NCBI RefSeq assembly: GCF_030272615.1
Contig: NC_081415.1
Coordinates: forward strand, 420,478,257 to 420,540,256
DNA: 62,000 bases
Reading direction: 5' to 3'
Source: Cryptomeria japonica
Taxonomy: Eukaryota > Streptophyta > Pinopsida > Cupressales > Cupressaceae
Each line of letters starts with the position of its first letter. Positions within the stretch are counted from its first letter, which is position 1. The position numbers and the translations under genes are program-made. The notes under the pieces were generated by a model that was not told the origin of the DNA, ran no database searches, and saw only the letters and a program-made list of their open reading frames with translations. Of the stretch, positions 46,446 to 58,267 are shown piece by piece.

Positions 46446-46619
46446 TTGGGTCCTTACAAAATTCAAAAAGTTAAGGACAATGGAGCAATCAGACTATCAA
46501 CCTTGGACGACCATCCAGTTGGAGAGCCAGTGAACGGGTCGAAACTAAAGATATATCACCAGAGGCGGCAGCGGAACGATCCAATTCATCCGAAGGCCAC
46601 GCCGAGCCGGAGGACTTGA

Positions 46620-47415
46620 ATAGGTACTTTTATTGTTTTTATTAAACAAAAAAGAAAGAAAAAATAAATAAATATATATAGAGAACTCACCGTACGGTTT
46701 TTGCCGTCGGGCAATTAAACCGTACGGATGAATGAAAAAAGTAAATTGCCACAAGTCGTATGACTAAGGTGCATAACATCATATGGTGGTGAAGACAAGT
46801 TATGAAGTGCCTCAAAACCGTACGGTATAAGCAGAAAGCAAATTAAGCAACCTGTACAAGCAAGGAGAAAACAAGGCATCCGTACAAAAGCAAATAGAAA
46901 GGTCGTACGGCTGTGGGAAGTAGATGGTCGACCTCAGTAAAATAAAATTGGGCAAATCATACGGACCATACATTGGCAAAGGAAGGGAAAGGAAAAATCG
47001 TACGGCCAAACCGTACACGACAGAGCAGAGGCTGATCGTACAAAGCACAAGGTAAAAGGAGTAGGGGAGTAAATTGAAAATCCATACATGGTTATGCAAA
47101 AAGAGAAAGTCCGTACAAGGGCTAGCAGCAATGAAGGAAGAATGCATCCGTTCAATGCCTTATTGTACGACAAAATCCATACATTGCCAGGTGTTTAAAA
47201 ATATGTACATATGTGAGTACTAATCTGTACGACATCGAAGGAGAAAAGACGAAGCCGCACGAACAAGAGGCCAGAGTCGTACAAGCCACGAAAGAGCATC
47301 ACTGGCTAGAGCGTAGGGGAAACCAAAATTGTACCAAGGCAACCGTACTCGGAGAGAGAACGAAATAACTGAATTTGAAAATAGTATGTGTTGTCGCTGA
47401 AAAATTAAAAGTTTA
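46620..47415 (+). other. G0 spacer with repeated CGTACGG palindromes
   Basis: Non-coding interval between pol and ORF3. It holds about 17 words built on CGTAC, including full CCGTACGG palindromes near 46690, 46715 and 46819 and variants TCGTACGGC (46902, 46999), CCGTACAA and TCGTACGAC, roughly every 30-60 bp. No ORF of note. Confidence 0.65.
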
Positions 47416-47419
47416 ATTA

Positions 47420-48730
47420 ATGGAGTCACGTACAACAAAACGGGATGGGAGAAAACAGTTGCAGCAGTTACAGCCCCCGAGAAACCAATTGTCGAAACAA
47501 GGAAGAATGGCAGAATCAAGCAGCGCAACAGCCATGGACAAGGGGAAGAGAACATTGCCTTCAGGAGTAAAGGTTGCAGGCAGGACAGATACAGGCAAAA
47601 CGGCCAAGACTGGGAAAGGGAAAAGAATGCAAGATAAGGTGACAGCAGACACAATTACCTTTGAGGGATTGAGTGGCACTCTTTGCAGGACTTGGTGGTT
47701 GGAGACAATCGATGACCACCCCATCAAAGAATCCCTTCGGCAGGCACGAGTGCATTGGGCAATCCAGATGCTAGAGTTTGCCATTCGAGATTTTGAGCCA
47801 CACCTGCGAACAATATGACAAGAGCACTCGGGAGTGGGTGTTTGATTACCAACGGTGTACAATGACAGTGTCATCCTCGGCGGATGCATTCACTCGAGTG
47901 TTCGGCATCCCTAGTGAAGGTCGAAAGATTGACAAGACCGCCACGAAGATGTCCGCAGAACAAAAACAGAAACTCCTGTGATTGGTGTGCCGAAGTAATT
48001 TGACACCAAAAGAATGGGAGATGGTGACTGCACCTAAGGGGCGCAGGTTGAAGAAGTTGTTCATTGTGCCAAGGGAATGGCAGTGCTTGTTGGATGTGAT
48101 GAAGAGCTGCCTCACAGGGGCTAGTCGAGCTTCGAACACGGCGATGCCCATGTTAGCTTTGATGAACGGGTTACGAAATGGCACGGTATATGATTGGGCG
48201 TCTGTACTCTCGCACCAGATTCATGACTTTCTTACATTGCGGCATAAAGCTTTCTACATGCCATATCATGCCATTGGGTTGTTCTTCGATGTTGTCCGGA
48301 CACAAGTGCCTCCAAACAGATATGTGAGGCAGTCGCAGAGTCGTGTAGACCCTTCACGACCGCCCATCTTCTATTGGACACACTTAGATACTTTTGCAAG
48401 TGGCGGGGATGTTCAATCTAGCAGGAAGCAAAGGCGGCAGGTGGTGGCATCTAAGAGTGAGCCTGAGACAGTAGAGGAGGATAGCAGCGAAGAAGAGGAG
48501 TCAGAGGATACTTCTTCTAGGAGTAGTCAGGGAAGTGATAACTTTCGTTTGGTGAGTCGAGGGGAGGTGAGTAGTGGTCCTGTCGGAGGTGCGTTGGACA
48601 ATACAGAGGAGGGTACAGTTGGCGTTGCACCATCTGGTGGTGTCACACCCTCGGGTGGCACTGTAGGCATCACACCATCTGCCACAACCTCAAGTGGTAC
48701 TAGTACGCCAGGCATTGCACCATCCACTAG
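47420..48730 (+). pseudogene. G0 ORF3 (post-pol ORF), N-terminal part
   Basis: Starts at ATGGAGTCACG with a basic, Gln/Lys-rich leader, then TFEGLSGTLCRTWW, and (after a frameshift near 47800 and a stop at 47979) YDKSTREWVFDY, DAFTRVFGIPSEG, LTPKEWEMV, FIVPREWQCLLDV, MNGLRNGTVYDWASVLSHQI, FYMPYHAIGLFFDVV and IFYWTHLD. A Ser/Glu then Gly/Thr-rich low-complexity tail runs to 48730 where element f inserts. The VFGIP..G box and the G.hhdWA..hS...FyMpY block resemble ORFs found downstream of pol in Athila-type elements ('putative plant transposon protein', env-like) and also the TGTTG-unit ORF. Function unknown. Confidence 0.65.
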
Positions 48731-51700
48731 TGTAATACCCTTGCCCTAATCAGTTTCTAATCTCGGTTTGACCTAGGTTAGTTTATCATGTTATAATGTT
48801 ATAGTCAGATGTTTTAATTATTGTGCGTACATGTTAATGTGGTTTTCACATCAATTCATATGCAAGTTTATTAGTTCTCCTATTTTGTGTTATTAATCTC
48901 AGGCTAACACTTTCATTAAGTATATATATATGTATGCGCGTATGACTCTTGGTTGCAGGAGATTTCAGGTACAGTACCGAATGGGTGCGAGGTTCGTCTC
49001 CACCTGGATTCGCAGGTTTGAGTGTATCTCTTTGGCCCTTAGAGTTTGGATTAGGTGGTCGTAAGACCCTCGTTTGACCCTAGTCGTGCTCAAGTGAGCG
49101 TCGTTAGTATTCCCTTTGGTTGGGCATGCAGGTCGTCTGTCTGTTTGACCTTCTTGGGTTGCGTGTTTGTGTGTGATTAAATTGAGTAATTAATCCTTAA
49201 TATTTAAATTGATTTAATGTGTGTTTACGCATTAGTAATTAAGGGACTAAATTCAATAGGTTCCCTTTATGCGATTAATCGTTAATTAGAATTGCTCAAT
49301 TCAAGTTGAAAGCAAGTTCGATTAAATGGTTAATTTTAAATTGATTAATTTATTTTGTTTATGCTTTTGGAAGGAAAGATTTAAATTTAATTGAAATAGA
49401 ATTAAATTAATCTCTTTTACCCTTTTAAAAATAGAAAGGTTGATTTTAGTTATTTAAAGAAAATCAATTTTAATTAGAAAAGCAAGTTTTATATTTATAT
49501 TTGATATAGTTTTGAAAGAATGAATTTGGAGATTTTATTTTAATCTAAAATATTTACCCTCATTAAATAATTTGAAATATAAATGATAGTTTCCTTAAAA
49601 TTAAGAAAATTAAAAATTAATTGAGGAAGAGGCATTTTGATTTTTCTAAATTAGAAATAAATTGTGTAAAAGTATTTTAAATTCAAAAATAAGAATTTTG
49701 AGATGGTATTTTTAAATAAAAATGTTTTAAATGCAAAAAAGAGAGTTTTGGTCAAGACTTTTCCCATATAACCTAGGGTTGGAAAATATTTTGGGGAGAA
49801 TAATTTTTAAAAAAAATAATTCCCGAAGAGACATTTTGGAAGATGTTCTGGAGAAATTTTGGGGAAAAATATTTCTGGAAGAGAAGAATTGATCTGGAGC
49901 TTGCAGGTTGGACTCTTCAACAAATCTCTTCCAGGATTCCTAAATGAGGTAGGAATCTGTGTATCATTTTGGTTCTTTGCTTAATCAAAGATTGGGTTTG
50001 GTATTCTCCCTATATTTTTTTTGATTTAAATCTCCATTGAAAGCTCTCAGGATTATGTTTGATTGAGAAATTAGTATAGAGTTTGGCTGAATGGTGGAAT
50101 CATGTGTGAGCAATGATTCTTGTTGCCTAAAATGATTTTTTGGTTGAAAAAATCTAGGGTTTCATTTTGTTTTTAAAAGTTTGTACCAAAAAAAATATAT
50201 TTTAGCCTCTGTATGAGACTATCGATTTATGAAATCTGGGATTTCATTTTCTTTTTTTAAAAGTTGTATAGAAAAATTATATTTTAGTCTCAGTATGAGA
50301 CTGGAGATTTATGAAATCTGGGCTTTTATGTTTTTTGTTTATTTTAAATATAAAATGAAATTTATTTTTTTTATTTTGGTGGATTTTGGGTTCGAGGGCG
50401 GAGGAGCCAACGCTCAACTCGCGCCCCTCCTCCCCGCAGGTTCGCAGCAGAGCCTGCAACCACATTGGTGGCCGCAGGAACCCTGCGTCCACAGTGTGGC
50501 CGCAGGGGCTGCGGGTGGGCTTCCACCACTCCCGATATGGGAGGTGGGCCCTGCAGTGGAAGTTCCTCTTTGGTTATATTTTATTTAATTCATTAAAATT
50601 TAAATAAATATTTCGTGGGTAATTTTAGGTATTAAAACTTTTTAATATTGTTTTTATTTAAAAAGTTTAATAGTATATTTGTTTTTTTTAATTAATTATT
50701 AATTAAGTATATATATTTTATTAATTGTGGATTAATATATATATATATATTAATTAATAATTAATTTGTAAATTTAATATCATTTATGAACTAATATATA
50801 TTGTGGATTAATACATATGTATTAATTAATATTAAATTTGTATTGTGTTAAATACATGCAAGGAAGTATCATTAGATTTGGAAAACGATTATCTATTTAA
50901 TATCCCTTAAATTGTATGTTTCCATTTTTGGAAAGTGTATATTTGTACTGCAAGAGATGAGATTAGATTATTGTGTTCGACCATGGATGAAAATGATGTT
51001 TTATTTTTGAAAATGAATATCATATTTTTTATGCGAGTAATGAATAATTGATTCTATATCATTGTGTATACTGCATACATTATAACTATTATCATGTGAT
51101 TTTCGTTTGAAAACTCACGATGAAATATTTAAATTATTGTACGATGCAATTGAACTTTAGTGAGTTAGTAACCATGAACGACTGTACCTAGATAAGGTAG
51201 ACAAACTGCAATCAAACTCAGATCATTTAGAAAACTAGATCGATTTTTAATGTTTAAATCAATATGGAAAAAGATTGTCTTTTCCGGTTATTGCCTATGC
51301 ATGTTTAAATTTCTGTATTTGCATTTGCTTAAGAAATGGCAAGTCTTTGAGTTTGTTTGTTGGACCCTGTCGTAAGATTGAATTAGGTACCTGTTCCTGT
51401 CCTCGATCCCGAGTTTGACTATTTTCTTGTGATGGTGTTGTAATCGGTCATATCCTTTATGCGAGTGTCGAATGTTGATTTGTGGTTGACCATAGCTGGT
51501 CAGGTCTCTAGATAGAGTACCATCAGTCAGTGCACCTGGTATGAAGTCTTGTTTGACCAGGTGGGTATTCTCTCCATTTTGAACTCCATTTGTTTGACCT
51601 TGTGTATTCCTGGATTTAGGAGTTTGTTGAGTATGGTTTAGTGTCGTAAGGGAAAGTGGCTTTCGATTGGGGGCCGCGCCCAAAGTGGTTGCTGGGTAGC
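48731..51700. other. Left arm of element f, AT-rich non-coding
   Basis: Mostly AT-rich, with long TTAATTAAT/TATATA tracts (50690-50850). It contains a sharp GC-rich island (about 50390-50570) with four CCGCAG words arranged as short inverted repeats (CCGCAGG-AA-CCCTGCG). The ORFs crossing the island are chance frames. Confidence 0.55.
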
Positions 51701-52146
51701 TGTTGTGACCATTTCACACATCGCCCCATTGCAAATGGGGACCCCCTCTTTTTTTTGCTCGTTTTTTCGCTCGCTTTTCGCTTCGCTTTTAGGATTTTGT
51801 TAGTCAGTCAGTTGTCTGGATTTAGGGTCAACCCTTAGGGTTTTAATTAACGTCTTTTCAAGCCAGAATCCAGTCAGTTTTGAGAGCTTTTGAGCTTCCT
51901 TTCGTTGAATGCAAATTTTGAATGCAATGATTTCGCCAGAATGGTCTATTTTCAATTGGAATTTTGAGTGCAGAGCTTAAATTTGTCTAAGTGTTTATGA
52001 TGAAATGTGAATTTTGACCAATTGACCAATTTTGACCAAATTTTGAGTTCTTTGATTTTTGATCCCAGACATTGAAAATGATTTGTTTTCGCCTTGTGAA
52101 GTGATAAAATGTATAAAATCATGTTATTTTGGCCTGTAGGAGCAAA

Positions 52147-54060
52147 ATCGCTCCTGTCCCTCAGTGAAGGACAGGAGCTCGTTTTCAAATATCTTACTAT
52201 TCCTGCAGGGTCAAGATGAATTTCGAGTTGGAATTGATGAAGAAAGGCGAGATCTTTCCATTGAATATAAATTGAAGATTTTCACAAACACGGAAATGCC
52301 TCCAGGGGTCAAGTTCGCTCCTGTCCCTCAGTGAAGGACCGGAGCTACAAATCAAATTCTGCTCTGTCCTTGCAGGATTTTTAATGACTTGACGATTTGA
52401 AGAGGTCCAAGGAGATATGTTTTATCAAATGAATATAACTTGAAGTGCAAACATGAAGGAGAATGACCCAGAATGCTAAAATCGCTCCTGTCCCTCAGGA
52501 AGGGACCAGGGCGATGTTCTTCATAAGGCGAGATTCAGGCGAAGATCAAGTCAAGTTTATGTTTGAAGGCAAGGACAGAGGTGAAATGAACTCATTGAAG
52601 ATAAATTGAAGATCATGAAACATCAACAAGGACCCTAAATGCTTAAGTTCGCTCCTGTCCCTCAGGAAGGGACCAGAGCGATTTTTGTTATAGATGATTT
52701 TCTTGCCAAGTTACAATCGATCTCAAGGCATGGATGAATAAAGGGGTACATTACGAATCCGTTGAATATAAGTTTTGAAGATGACGAAGTAAAATGAAGC
52801 CCACAAGAGCAGGATCGCTCCTGTTCCTCTCCAAGGGACCAGGGCGATACAATGAGTTTGTTGCCTTTTCTTCAAGTTCAAAACCGTTCCTCCAAATTCA
52901 AGACATTTCAAGATGAAGAACAAGGTGGCAAGAACGTCTTAAGGCATCTTCATCAAGCACGAAGTATCCAAAATTGCCAACGTTGAAGGAATTACACTAA
53001 GACCCCCAGTTCACTCCTGTCCCTCAGGAAGGGACCAGAGCGATATTTCCATAAAGGCATAGATTTCAAAAGTTAAGCAAGTTTCAAGCGACCAAGGAGA
53101 ATCAAGGGATGTCATTTCACGCATTGAAGGTAATGGCAAGTTGAAGAACATGAGAACAAACTCAAAACCTTGAACTTTGCTCCTGTCCCTCAGGAAGGGA
53201 CCAGAGCGATATTGAATGTATTGACTAATTCATGCAAAAATCACGTTAAGGCAAGGTTTTACAAGGTTGTAAAAGGTTCAAGGCGTCTTTTGAAGGAGAT
53301 ATACCAAAGTGTTGAACGTTAAAATATTATCAAATGAGCTATAGAGCCTATATCGCTCCTGTCCTTTGGACAAGGACCAAAGCGATTTCATTAAAAACAC
53401 TCATGCTCTTTCAAAATCAAGACAATGCAAGGATTGGCGAAGTTAAAGACGATCTTTGGAAGACAATGAACGAAGAACGAAGATCAAATGTTTACAAATT
53501 TGAGCCAGGACATGGAGATCGCTCCTGTCCCTCTCCAAGGGACCAGGGCGATATTTGCCAAAACACATGATATCCTTTGAAGATCACGTTAAGATAAAGT
53601 CGCACATGGTTTTAAACATCATTTGGAAGGCGATGCAAAGGGAAATGGACGTTAAATATTACCAATTTGAGCTTAAAATGGAGAAAAGACAAGGATCGCT
53701 CCTGTCCCTCTACAAGGGACAAGGGCGATGATCCTTTAAACATCAAAATGTCTTGTGAAAAGCAAGTGGGACGAACATGGAATGAACAAGCGATGTTATT
53801 ATTTGCCTTATGATGAAAATTGGAGATCGAAGATGCAAGATCAACGTGAAAACATGAAGATCGCTCCTGTTCCTCTCCAAGGGACCAGGGCGATAATGGT
53901 TATAAAGGCATTTGTTCACACAGGCAAGACAATCAAACTCGAAGGACCCGACAAAGTGGTTGATTTGAACGCGGAGATGAAGACTTTGGACGACAAAAAC
54001 GCAAGAATCATGACCAAAATAGTGGATCGCTCCTGTCCCTCTCCAAGGGACCAGGGCAAT
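52147..54060 (+). repeat. Twelve-copy hairpin array with about 166-bp phase in unit g
   Basis: Core ATCGCTCCTGTCCCT, a 5-base loop (CTCCA, CAGGA or CAGTG), then AGGGACCAGGGCGAT; the arms pair over about 15 bases with a few G:T or mismatched positions. Starts at about 52147, 52315, 52481, 52648, 52813, 53010, 53176, 53352, 53518, 53695, 53860 and 54025. Eight intervals are 165-168 bp, three are 176-197. The 130-bp spacers are recognisably related (AAGG, GAAGAT, CAAG words) but far more diverged than the cores. Confidence 0.85.
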
Positions 54061-54378
54061 GAGGTACGTATCTACCATTTTCAAAATTTTGGCGCTAAAT
54101 AAACATCTTTGAATTCATTTTAAATGCTAAAGTTTGATAAATTCAAAAAACTCAATTAATTAGCATTTAAATATTGCGCTTAATATTTATTAATTATTTT
54201 GCCTTTAAAAAAAAATCGAATTTATTAATTAAAAATAAAAGGCATTTAATAATTAATTAATTAATAAAAAAATCGATTGGAGCGCTTGGTATTTTAAAGG
54301 TCGGCCTTGTTATTTTATTAAAAAATCGTTTAAAATTGCCTTATTTTTACCAAGTCGGCCTTGGGGGTGAATGGTGAG
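54061..54378 (+). other. AT-rich stretch between array and first promoter of unit g
   Basis: Runs of TTAATTAAT and AAAAAATCGA with GGTCGGCCTTG words; the equivalent stretch in unit a' is 17540-17830 on the minus strand. No ORF. Confidence 0.5.
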
Positions 54379-54402
54379 GTGAGCGCTATAAAGGGAGAGG
54401 TG
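54379..54402 (+). promoter_or_regulatory. First TATA box of unit g
   Basis: GTGAGCGCTATAAAGGGAG (TATAAA at 54387-54392), matched by GTGAGCGCTCTATATATTGG in unit a'. It lies about 530 bp upstream of the large ORF, so it is the likely promoter of that gene. The intervening leader contains repeated GTGCGAA(C/T)TT words (54463-54590). Confidence 0.6.
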
Positions 54403-54916
54403 AAATCTTCATTTTCACAATATTATTTATCATCTCACACATGCGATTGGAGGAAGAAAGTGCGAATTGTGTTTGGAGAAGTGCGAATTTCATTCCAAGA
54501 AAGGTGGTGCGAACTATCATCCAAGGTGACGCTAACATCTTCCAAAGGTGGTGCGAGACTTGGAGATTTATTTGTGCGAACTTGAAGATCCATTTGAACG
54601 AATTTTGAAGATCACGTCAAAGGCAACTCAAAAGGTGGCGAATTGCTATTTTGCTAAGGCGATTACATTGAAGGCTATTTTCGATCTTTTTGCCTAGGCG
54701 ATTTTGTCCTTTTTGCATTCTAGAGTTAGCTCTCTGTTGAGGTATGGCGATTTGGTTTTATTGTTTTATTCGTTGATCGTCATATTTTAAATTTTGAATT
54801 TTGAATTCCTAGCTCAATCGTTTTATTTTAGGAAATGATAACTCAAAGACTTATCATGAAGTTTCCTAAAATACTCTCTAATCTATGTTATTCATTGCAA
54901 AATCTAGCTTCTCATT

Positions 54917-57900
54917 ATGAAATGTTATGTAGGTATGGCAACCCCGAAGGCGGGAGCATCCACCAGTCGTTCAGCTCTCATGAAAGAAGATCAGAAAACC
55001 GAAGAAGTGGAGACCAAGATCGTGTCGAAGTGGAGCAACATTGGAGATACAAATTTAGGCAACTTCAGCACGAAGAAGTTTCGAGAGGTCCCTTATATTG
55101 GCAAGCCATCACCTGTCGCCCGGAGAATAATAGAGAGTGGCATCATTAAGGCGGCCGGCTTTCCTCCAGCTGTTCAGTGCCACGAGTTGATGATCGAGTG
55201 TGCCCGTCATTATGATCCACAGTCCAGAACGATCGTGTCCAAAGAGGGAAACACTTTGGCGTACCTTTCAGAGGAAGCTATAAGTGAAGCTTTCCATCTT
55301 CCAGAGCACAGGGACATGATATACAAGAGCATAGAAGGAGCCAGATCAATGTACGAAGATGATCCAGATGCTTGTCTAAGCATAATCAATAAGAACTGGC
55401 TACTTAAGATCCGTCCCCGTCTGAGCAAGGTCCCGAACACACCGCACAGGATTGATTTCCAGGAGGAGTACAGAGATTTGATTACCATGCTCAACCGAGT
55501 TACAGGAGCCCCTCATGCCTTCTATTTTGAGAAGTGGATGTTTTACTTCATCCAAGTGATTGTTCAAGGGAAAGGTACGATACATTGGGCTAGGATAATT
55601 AGCCATTGCTTAGACGTACAGTTGAGGAGACTCAAGGCTACTAAGTCCTTCCACATGAGTTCATATGTCATCTATGCTTTGATCAGGAGTGTTGAGTACG
55701 CAGGACTGCCTCACAGAGGAGTGATTGGAAGAGGACCCGGCGAGGTCAGAGCTTGTGATTCCTATGCCTACTTGCATCATCCGCCAGGGAGCAACTATAA
55801 GTTGGTTAATGATACTTTCACGATGAACATCACCAGGACGTTGCAAGGAGGAATTCACAACAGATTATCTCAGGATGCACAAGAATTCATAAAGAGGTAC
55901 GGTGCTTGGTTCATTCAGTTTCCGAAGTTCACTTATATTAGAGTGCATGGATGTCCTTTACCACCATACATGTTGCCGAGATATCCGACAGACAGAATTG
56001 TGTTACTTGAAGTAACAAGACAGTTGGCAGCATATGTGAAGGCATTCAGACACAGACATCAGAATGGAGTTCCAGTACCTATCATTTTGGGTAATTCAGT
56101 TGAGGTATGTCCTAATGCTTTAGCTATGGATGACGCAGAGAAGGAGTTAGCCTTGTATTCTTTTTCATCTTTTGCTTTGAGAGAAAGCTTTGATCCACAT
56201 GGACATTTAGAGGAGACAGTCGGCAGGAGGTTTAGACATGAGTATCAGATTGAAGATTTTATGATGAATCTCTTAGATGATCTTGAAGTGAAACGAAAAA
56301 TGCATTCTAGATTGCCTTTGGATTTCATCAGGAAATGCAGGATATACAGAATGGCCGACCAAGCTCAGGACAGTGGCAGACATATCCAGTCTTCCTATGA
56401 TAGAGAAAGCAAATCAATAAGGTTGGATTGGAATGAGCCCGAAGTCGTGGATTTAGATACTTTGATGGCACCAGTCTTGTCTTGTACTCGCAGATGGGTT
56501 GACATACAGCATCAGAAGTTGAGAGAACAAGGCATAGCTATGACTTTCACTTTGGAAGAGAAACCTGCCGAAGGTGGAGCTAGTGTGAGTGAAGGCAATC
56601 CTAATCCTAGAAATTCAGGTGAAGGAAACCTTCGATGTGCCAGTAAGGGCAATCTCCATCCAAGAGGTTCGAAGAGGAAAGAGAGACCTGGAAAGAGAGA
56701 ATCTTCCAAGAAGAAACAAGAGGCTAACAGAGATCGATCATCCGGTACTTCTTCTAGACCAGAGAAGAGAACAATTCAAGTGGAAGAATCCATGGAGTCT
56801 ATGGTACAGAATGACAGGCAGGAAGAAGGACAGACACAGCATGGGTCACCAGATGGATCTCTCCAGGACTATGAGTTAGATGAAGATAAAGAAGACAATG
56901 CGATGACATCTCCTCCCAGAGAAGAAGAAATAGTGCATAAAGAAATACAAGTTCAAGAGACAAGATCGAATATCCCAGATTGGTTGAAGGAAAGGTTAAC
57001 TAAGGTGAGCATAGTAGAGGACGAGGACAATGCAATTGATTTAGAGAGCCTTGTTGGACGTTCACATGAAGTAACAGAAAAGAAGAAGGCTACCAAGATG
57101 TCCAAGATGATTCGAGATGAGACTGGATCCAGAAAACTGCAGATAGCTACACCGGCAGCAGACAAATATGAAGGTGAGATCCTAGCAGAAGAATATGATA
57201 TACAGACTTTTGAGTTAGGACCATCCACAGCAGAGCAGACACTAGATGATGCCACCGATTCATTTGAGGCATTGAAAGACAAGCTTAGAGAAGAAATGGA
57301 GAAGAATAGAAAGCTTGAGAGAGAGAGAGGTGCATGGAGGACATATTTCAGTCACATCAATGAACCTTTGGGACGTCAGGATCCAGCTAGATCACCAGTG
57401 CAAGCACTTCCACTTCAATCAATCAATGAAGCAGAAAGATTCAGGAACATGGTCCAACGTACAAGTAATTGGATGGATAGATCTCATACAGTGGCTATAG
57501 AGTTTGTAACGAGGATGATGAAGATTATTCATCAAGCTATCCAGGTTCTTGAGATGATCCACAATTTGATGATAACAGTAGCTGCATTCGCCCATATCAA
57601 GGATGTTATCATTCCTGTCTTGAAAGTTATTAGACACACATCAAGGAAGGTCTTAGCACAAGAGAAGATCTTGGAGGGGGAATCTCATAATTTGTTTCAT
57701 TGGTCAACCTTACTCCATATGAAGAATGTTTTCTTTGAAGACATCAGTACTAGATGTGGCCAAGTTGAGGAGGTGATCAATCCGATCCAGGACAGAGTAT
57801 TTGAGGTACTTTGTACCATTCTTGGCAGAAGGATCGAGGTCGAGACAGATGTGGATATGCAAGAATTAGAGGATAGAATCAAGATCATCTTTTGCAAGAA

Positions 57901-58156
57901 TGCTAATGTTACAGATGAGCAATATGATCAGATGTTTGCCACCATGCTCTTGATTGAAAGAACAAAGAAACTTGAATCTACTTGGGACGCAGCTCTTCTA
58001 GATGCATTCGATCAGGTCATCCACTTGGAAGAGAGTATGAAGAATCTTCCCGAGATTCCAATTGCAGAAATCGAAGGAATCGTGACAAGATTCATTGCAT
58101 ATGCCAAAAAAGAACATTGGAAAGGGAATAAGATTCTAGATGAAAGGTTGTTATAG
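54917..58156 (+). CDS. Intact 1079-aa TGTTG-unit protein, unknown function
   Basis: The only long undamaged frame in the window. The first ATG (54917, MKCYV) is chosen because units a' and c keep the same MK-x-x-V start; a second Met is at residue 7. Residues about 35-500 form a predicted globular region with IGDTNLG, AAGFPPAVQCHELMIECARH, SEEAISEAFHLPEH, FYFEKWMFYFIQ, GTIHWARIISHCLDVQLRRL, FHMSSYVIYALIRSVEYAGL, FPKFTYIRVHG, EKELALYSF and MADQAQDS blocks. Residues about 550-740 are charged and disordered (RKERPGKRESSKKKQ, a possible nuclear signal). Residues about 760-1079 are helical or coiled coil (ALKDKLREEMEKNRKLERERG). No RT, integrase, protease, transposase DDE or zinc knuckle was seen. 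It resembles the ORF3 of G0 in layout and some motifs. It could be a mobility or regulatory protein, or an adopted gag/env-like product. Confidence 0.85.
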   Translation: MKCYVGMATPKAGASTSRSALMKEDQKTEEVETKIVSKWSNIGDTNLGNFSTKKFREVPYIGKPSPVARRIIESGIIKAAGFPPAVQCHELMIECARHYDPQSRTIVSKEGNTLAYLSEEAISEAFHLPEHRDMIYKSIEGARSMYEDDPDACLSIINKNWLLKIRPRLSKVPNTPHRIDFQEEYRDLITMLNRVTGAPHAFYFEKWMFYFIQVIVQGKGTIHWARIISHCLDVQLRRLKATKSFHMSSYVIYALIRSVEYAGLPHRGVIGRGPGEVRACDSYAYLHHPPGSNYKLVNDTFTMNITRTLQGGIHNRLSQDAQEFIKRYGAWFIQFPKFTYIRVHGCPLPPYMLPRYPTDRIVLLEVTRQLAAYVKAFRHRHQNGVPVPIILGNSVEVCPNALAMDDAEKELALYSFSSFALRESFDPHGHLEETVGRRFRHEYQIEDFMMNLLDDLEVKRKMHSRLPLDFIRKCRIYRMADQAQDSGRHIQSSYDRESKSIRLDWNEPEVVDLDTLMAPVLSCTRRWVDIQHQKLREQGIAMTFTLEEKPAEGGASVSEGNPNPRNSGEGNLRCASKGNLHPRGSKRKERPGKRESSKKKQEANRDRSSGTSSRPEKRTIQVEESMESMVQNDRQEEGQTQHGSPDGSLQDYELDEDKEDNAMTSPPREEEIVHKEIQVQETRSNIPDWLKERLTKVSIVEDEDNAIDLESLVGRSHEVTEKKKATKMSKMIRDETGSRKLQIATPAADKYEGEILAEEYDIQTFELGPSTAEQTLDDATDSFEALKDKLREEMEKNRKLERERGAWRTYFSHINEPLGRQDPARSPVQALPLQSINEAERFRNMVQRTSNWMDRSHTVAIEFVTRMMKIIHQAIQVLEMIHNLMITVAAFAHIKDVIIPVLKVIRHTSRKVLAQEKILEGESHNLFHWSTLLHMKNVFFEDISTRCGQVEEVINPIQDRVFEVLCTILGRRIEVETDVDMQELEDRIKIIFCKNANVTDEQYDQMFATMLLIERTKKLESTWDAALLDAFDQVIHLEESMKNLPEIPIAEIEGIVTRFIAYAKKEHWKGNKILDERLL

Positions 58157-58267
58157 ATGACATGGCATCTTATTTGTCATTGGTTTATGTCTCCTAGGTT
58201 TTTGTGCCAAATTTAATATTTGGCTATGTATTTAATATTGTTCAGTAAAAAGGAGGCCATTTGTAAT

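Noticed and set aside
50229-50607. ORFs over the GC-rich island of element f
   Set aside because: No domain, and open frames are expected in a short GC-rich block; both strands give similar ORFs.
52147-54060. Regularly spaced hairpin repeats resembling a CRISPR array
   Set aside because: The period is 166 bp with 130-bp related spacers, the sequence is a plant genome inside a transposon-like unit, and there are no cas genes.
54917-54934. Possible splice acceptor (TATGTAG) before the Met at residue 7 of the large ORF
   Set aside because: Units a' and c keep an in-frame ATG upstream of the same point, so an unspliced start at 54917 is the simpler reading, though not proven.
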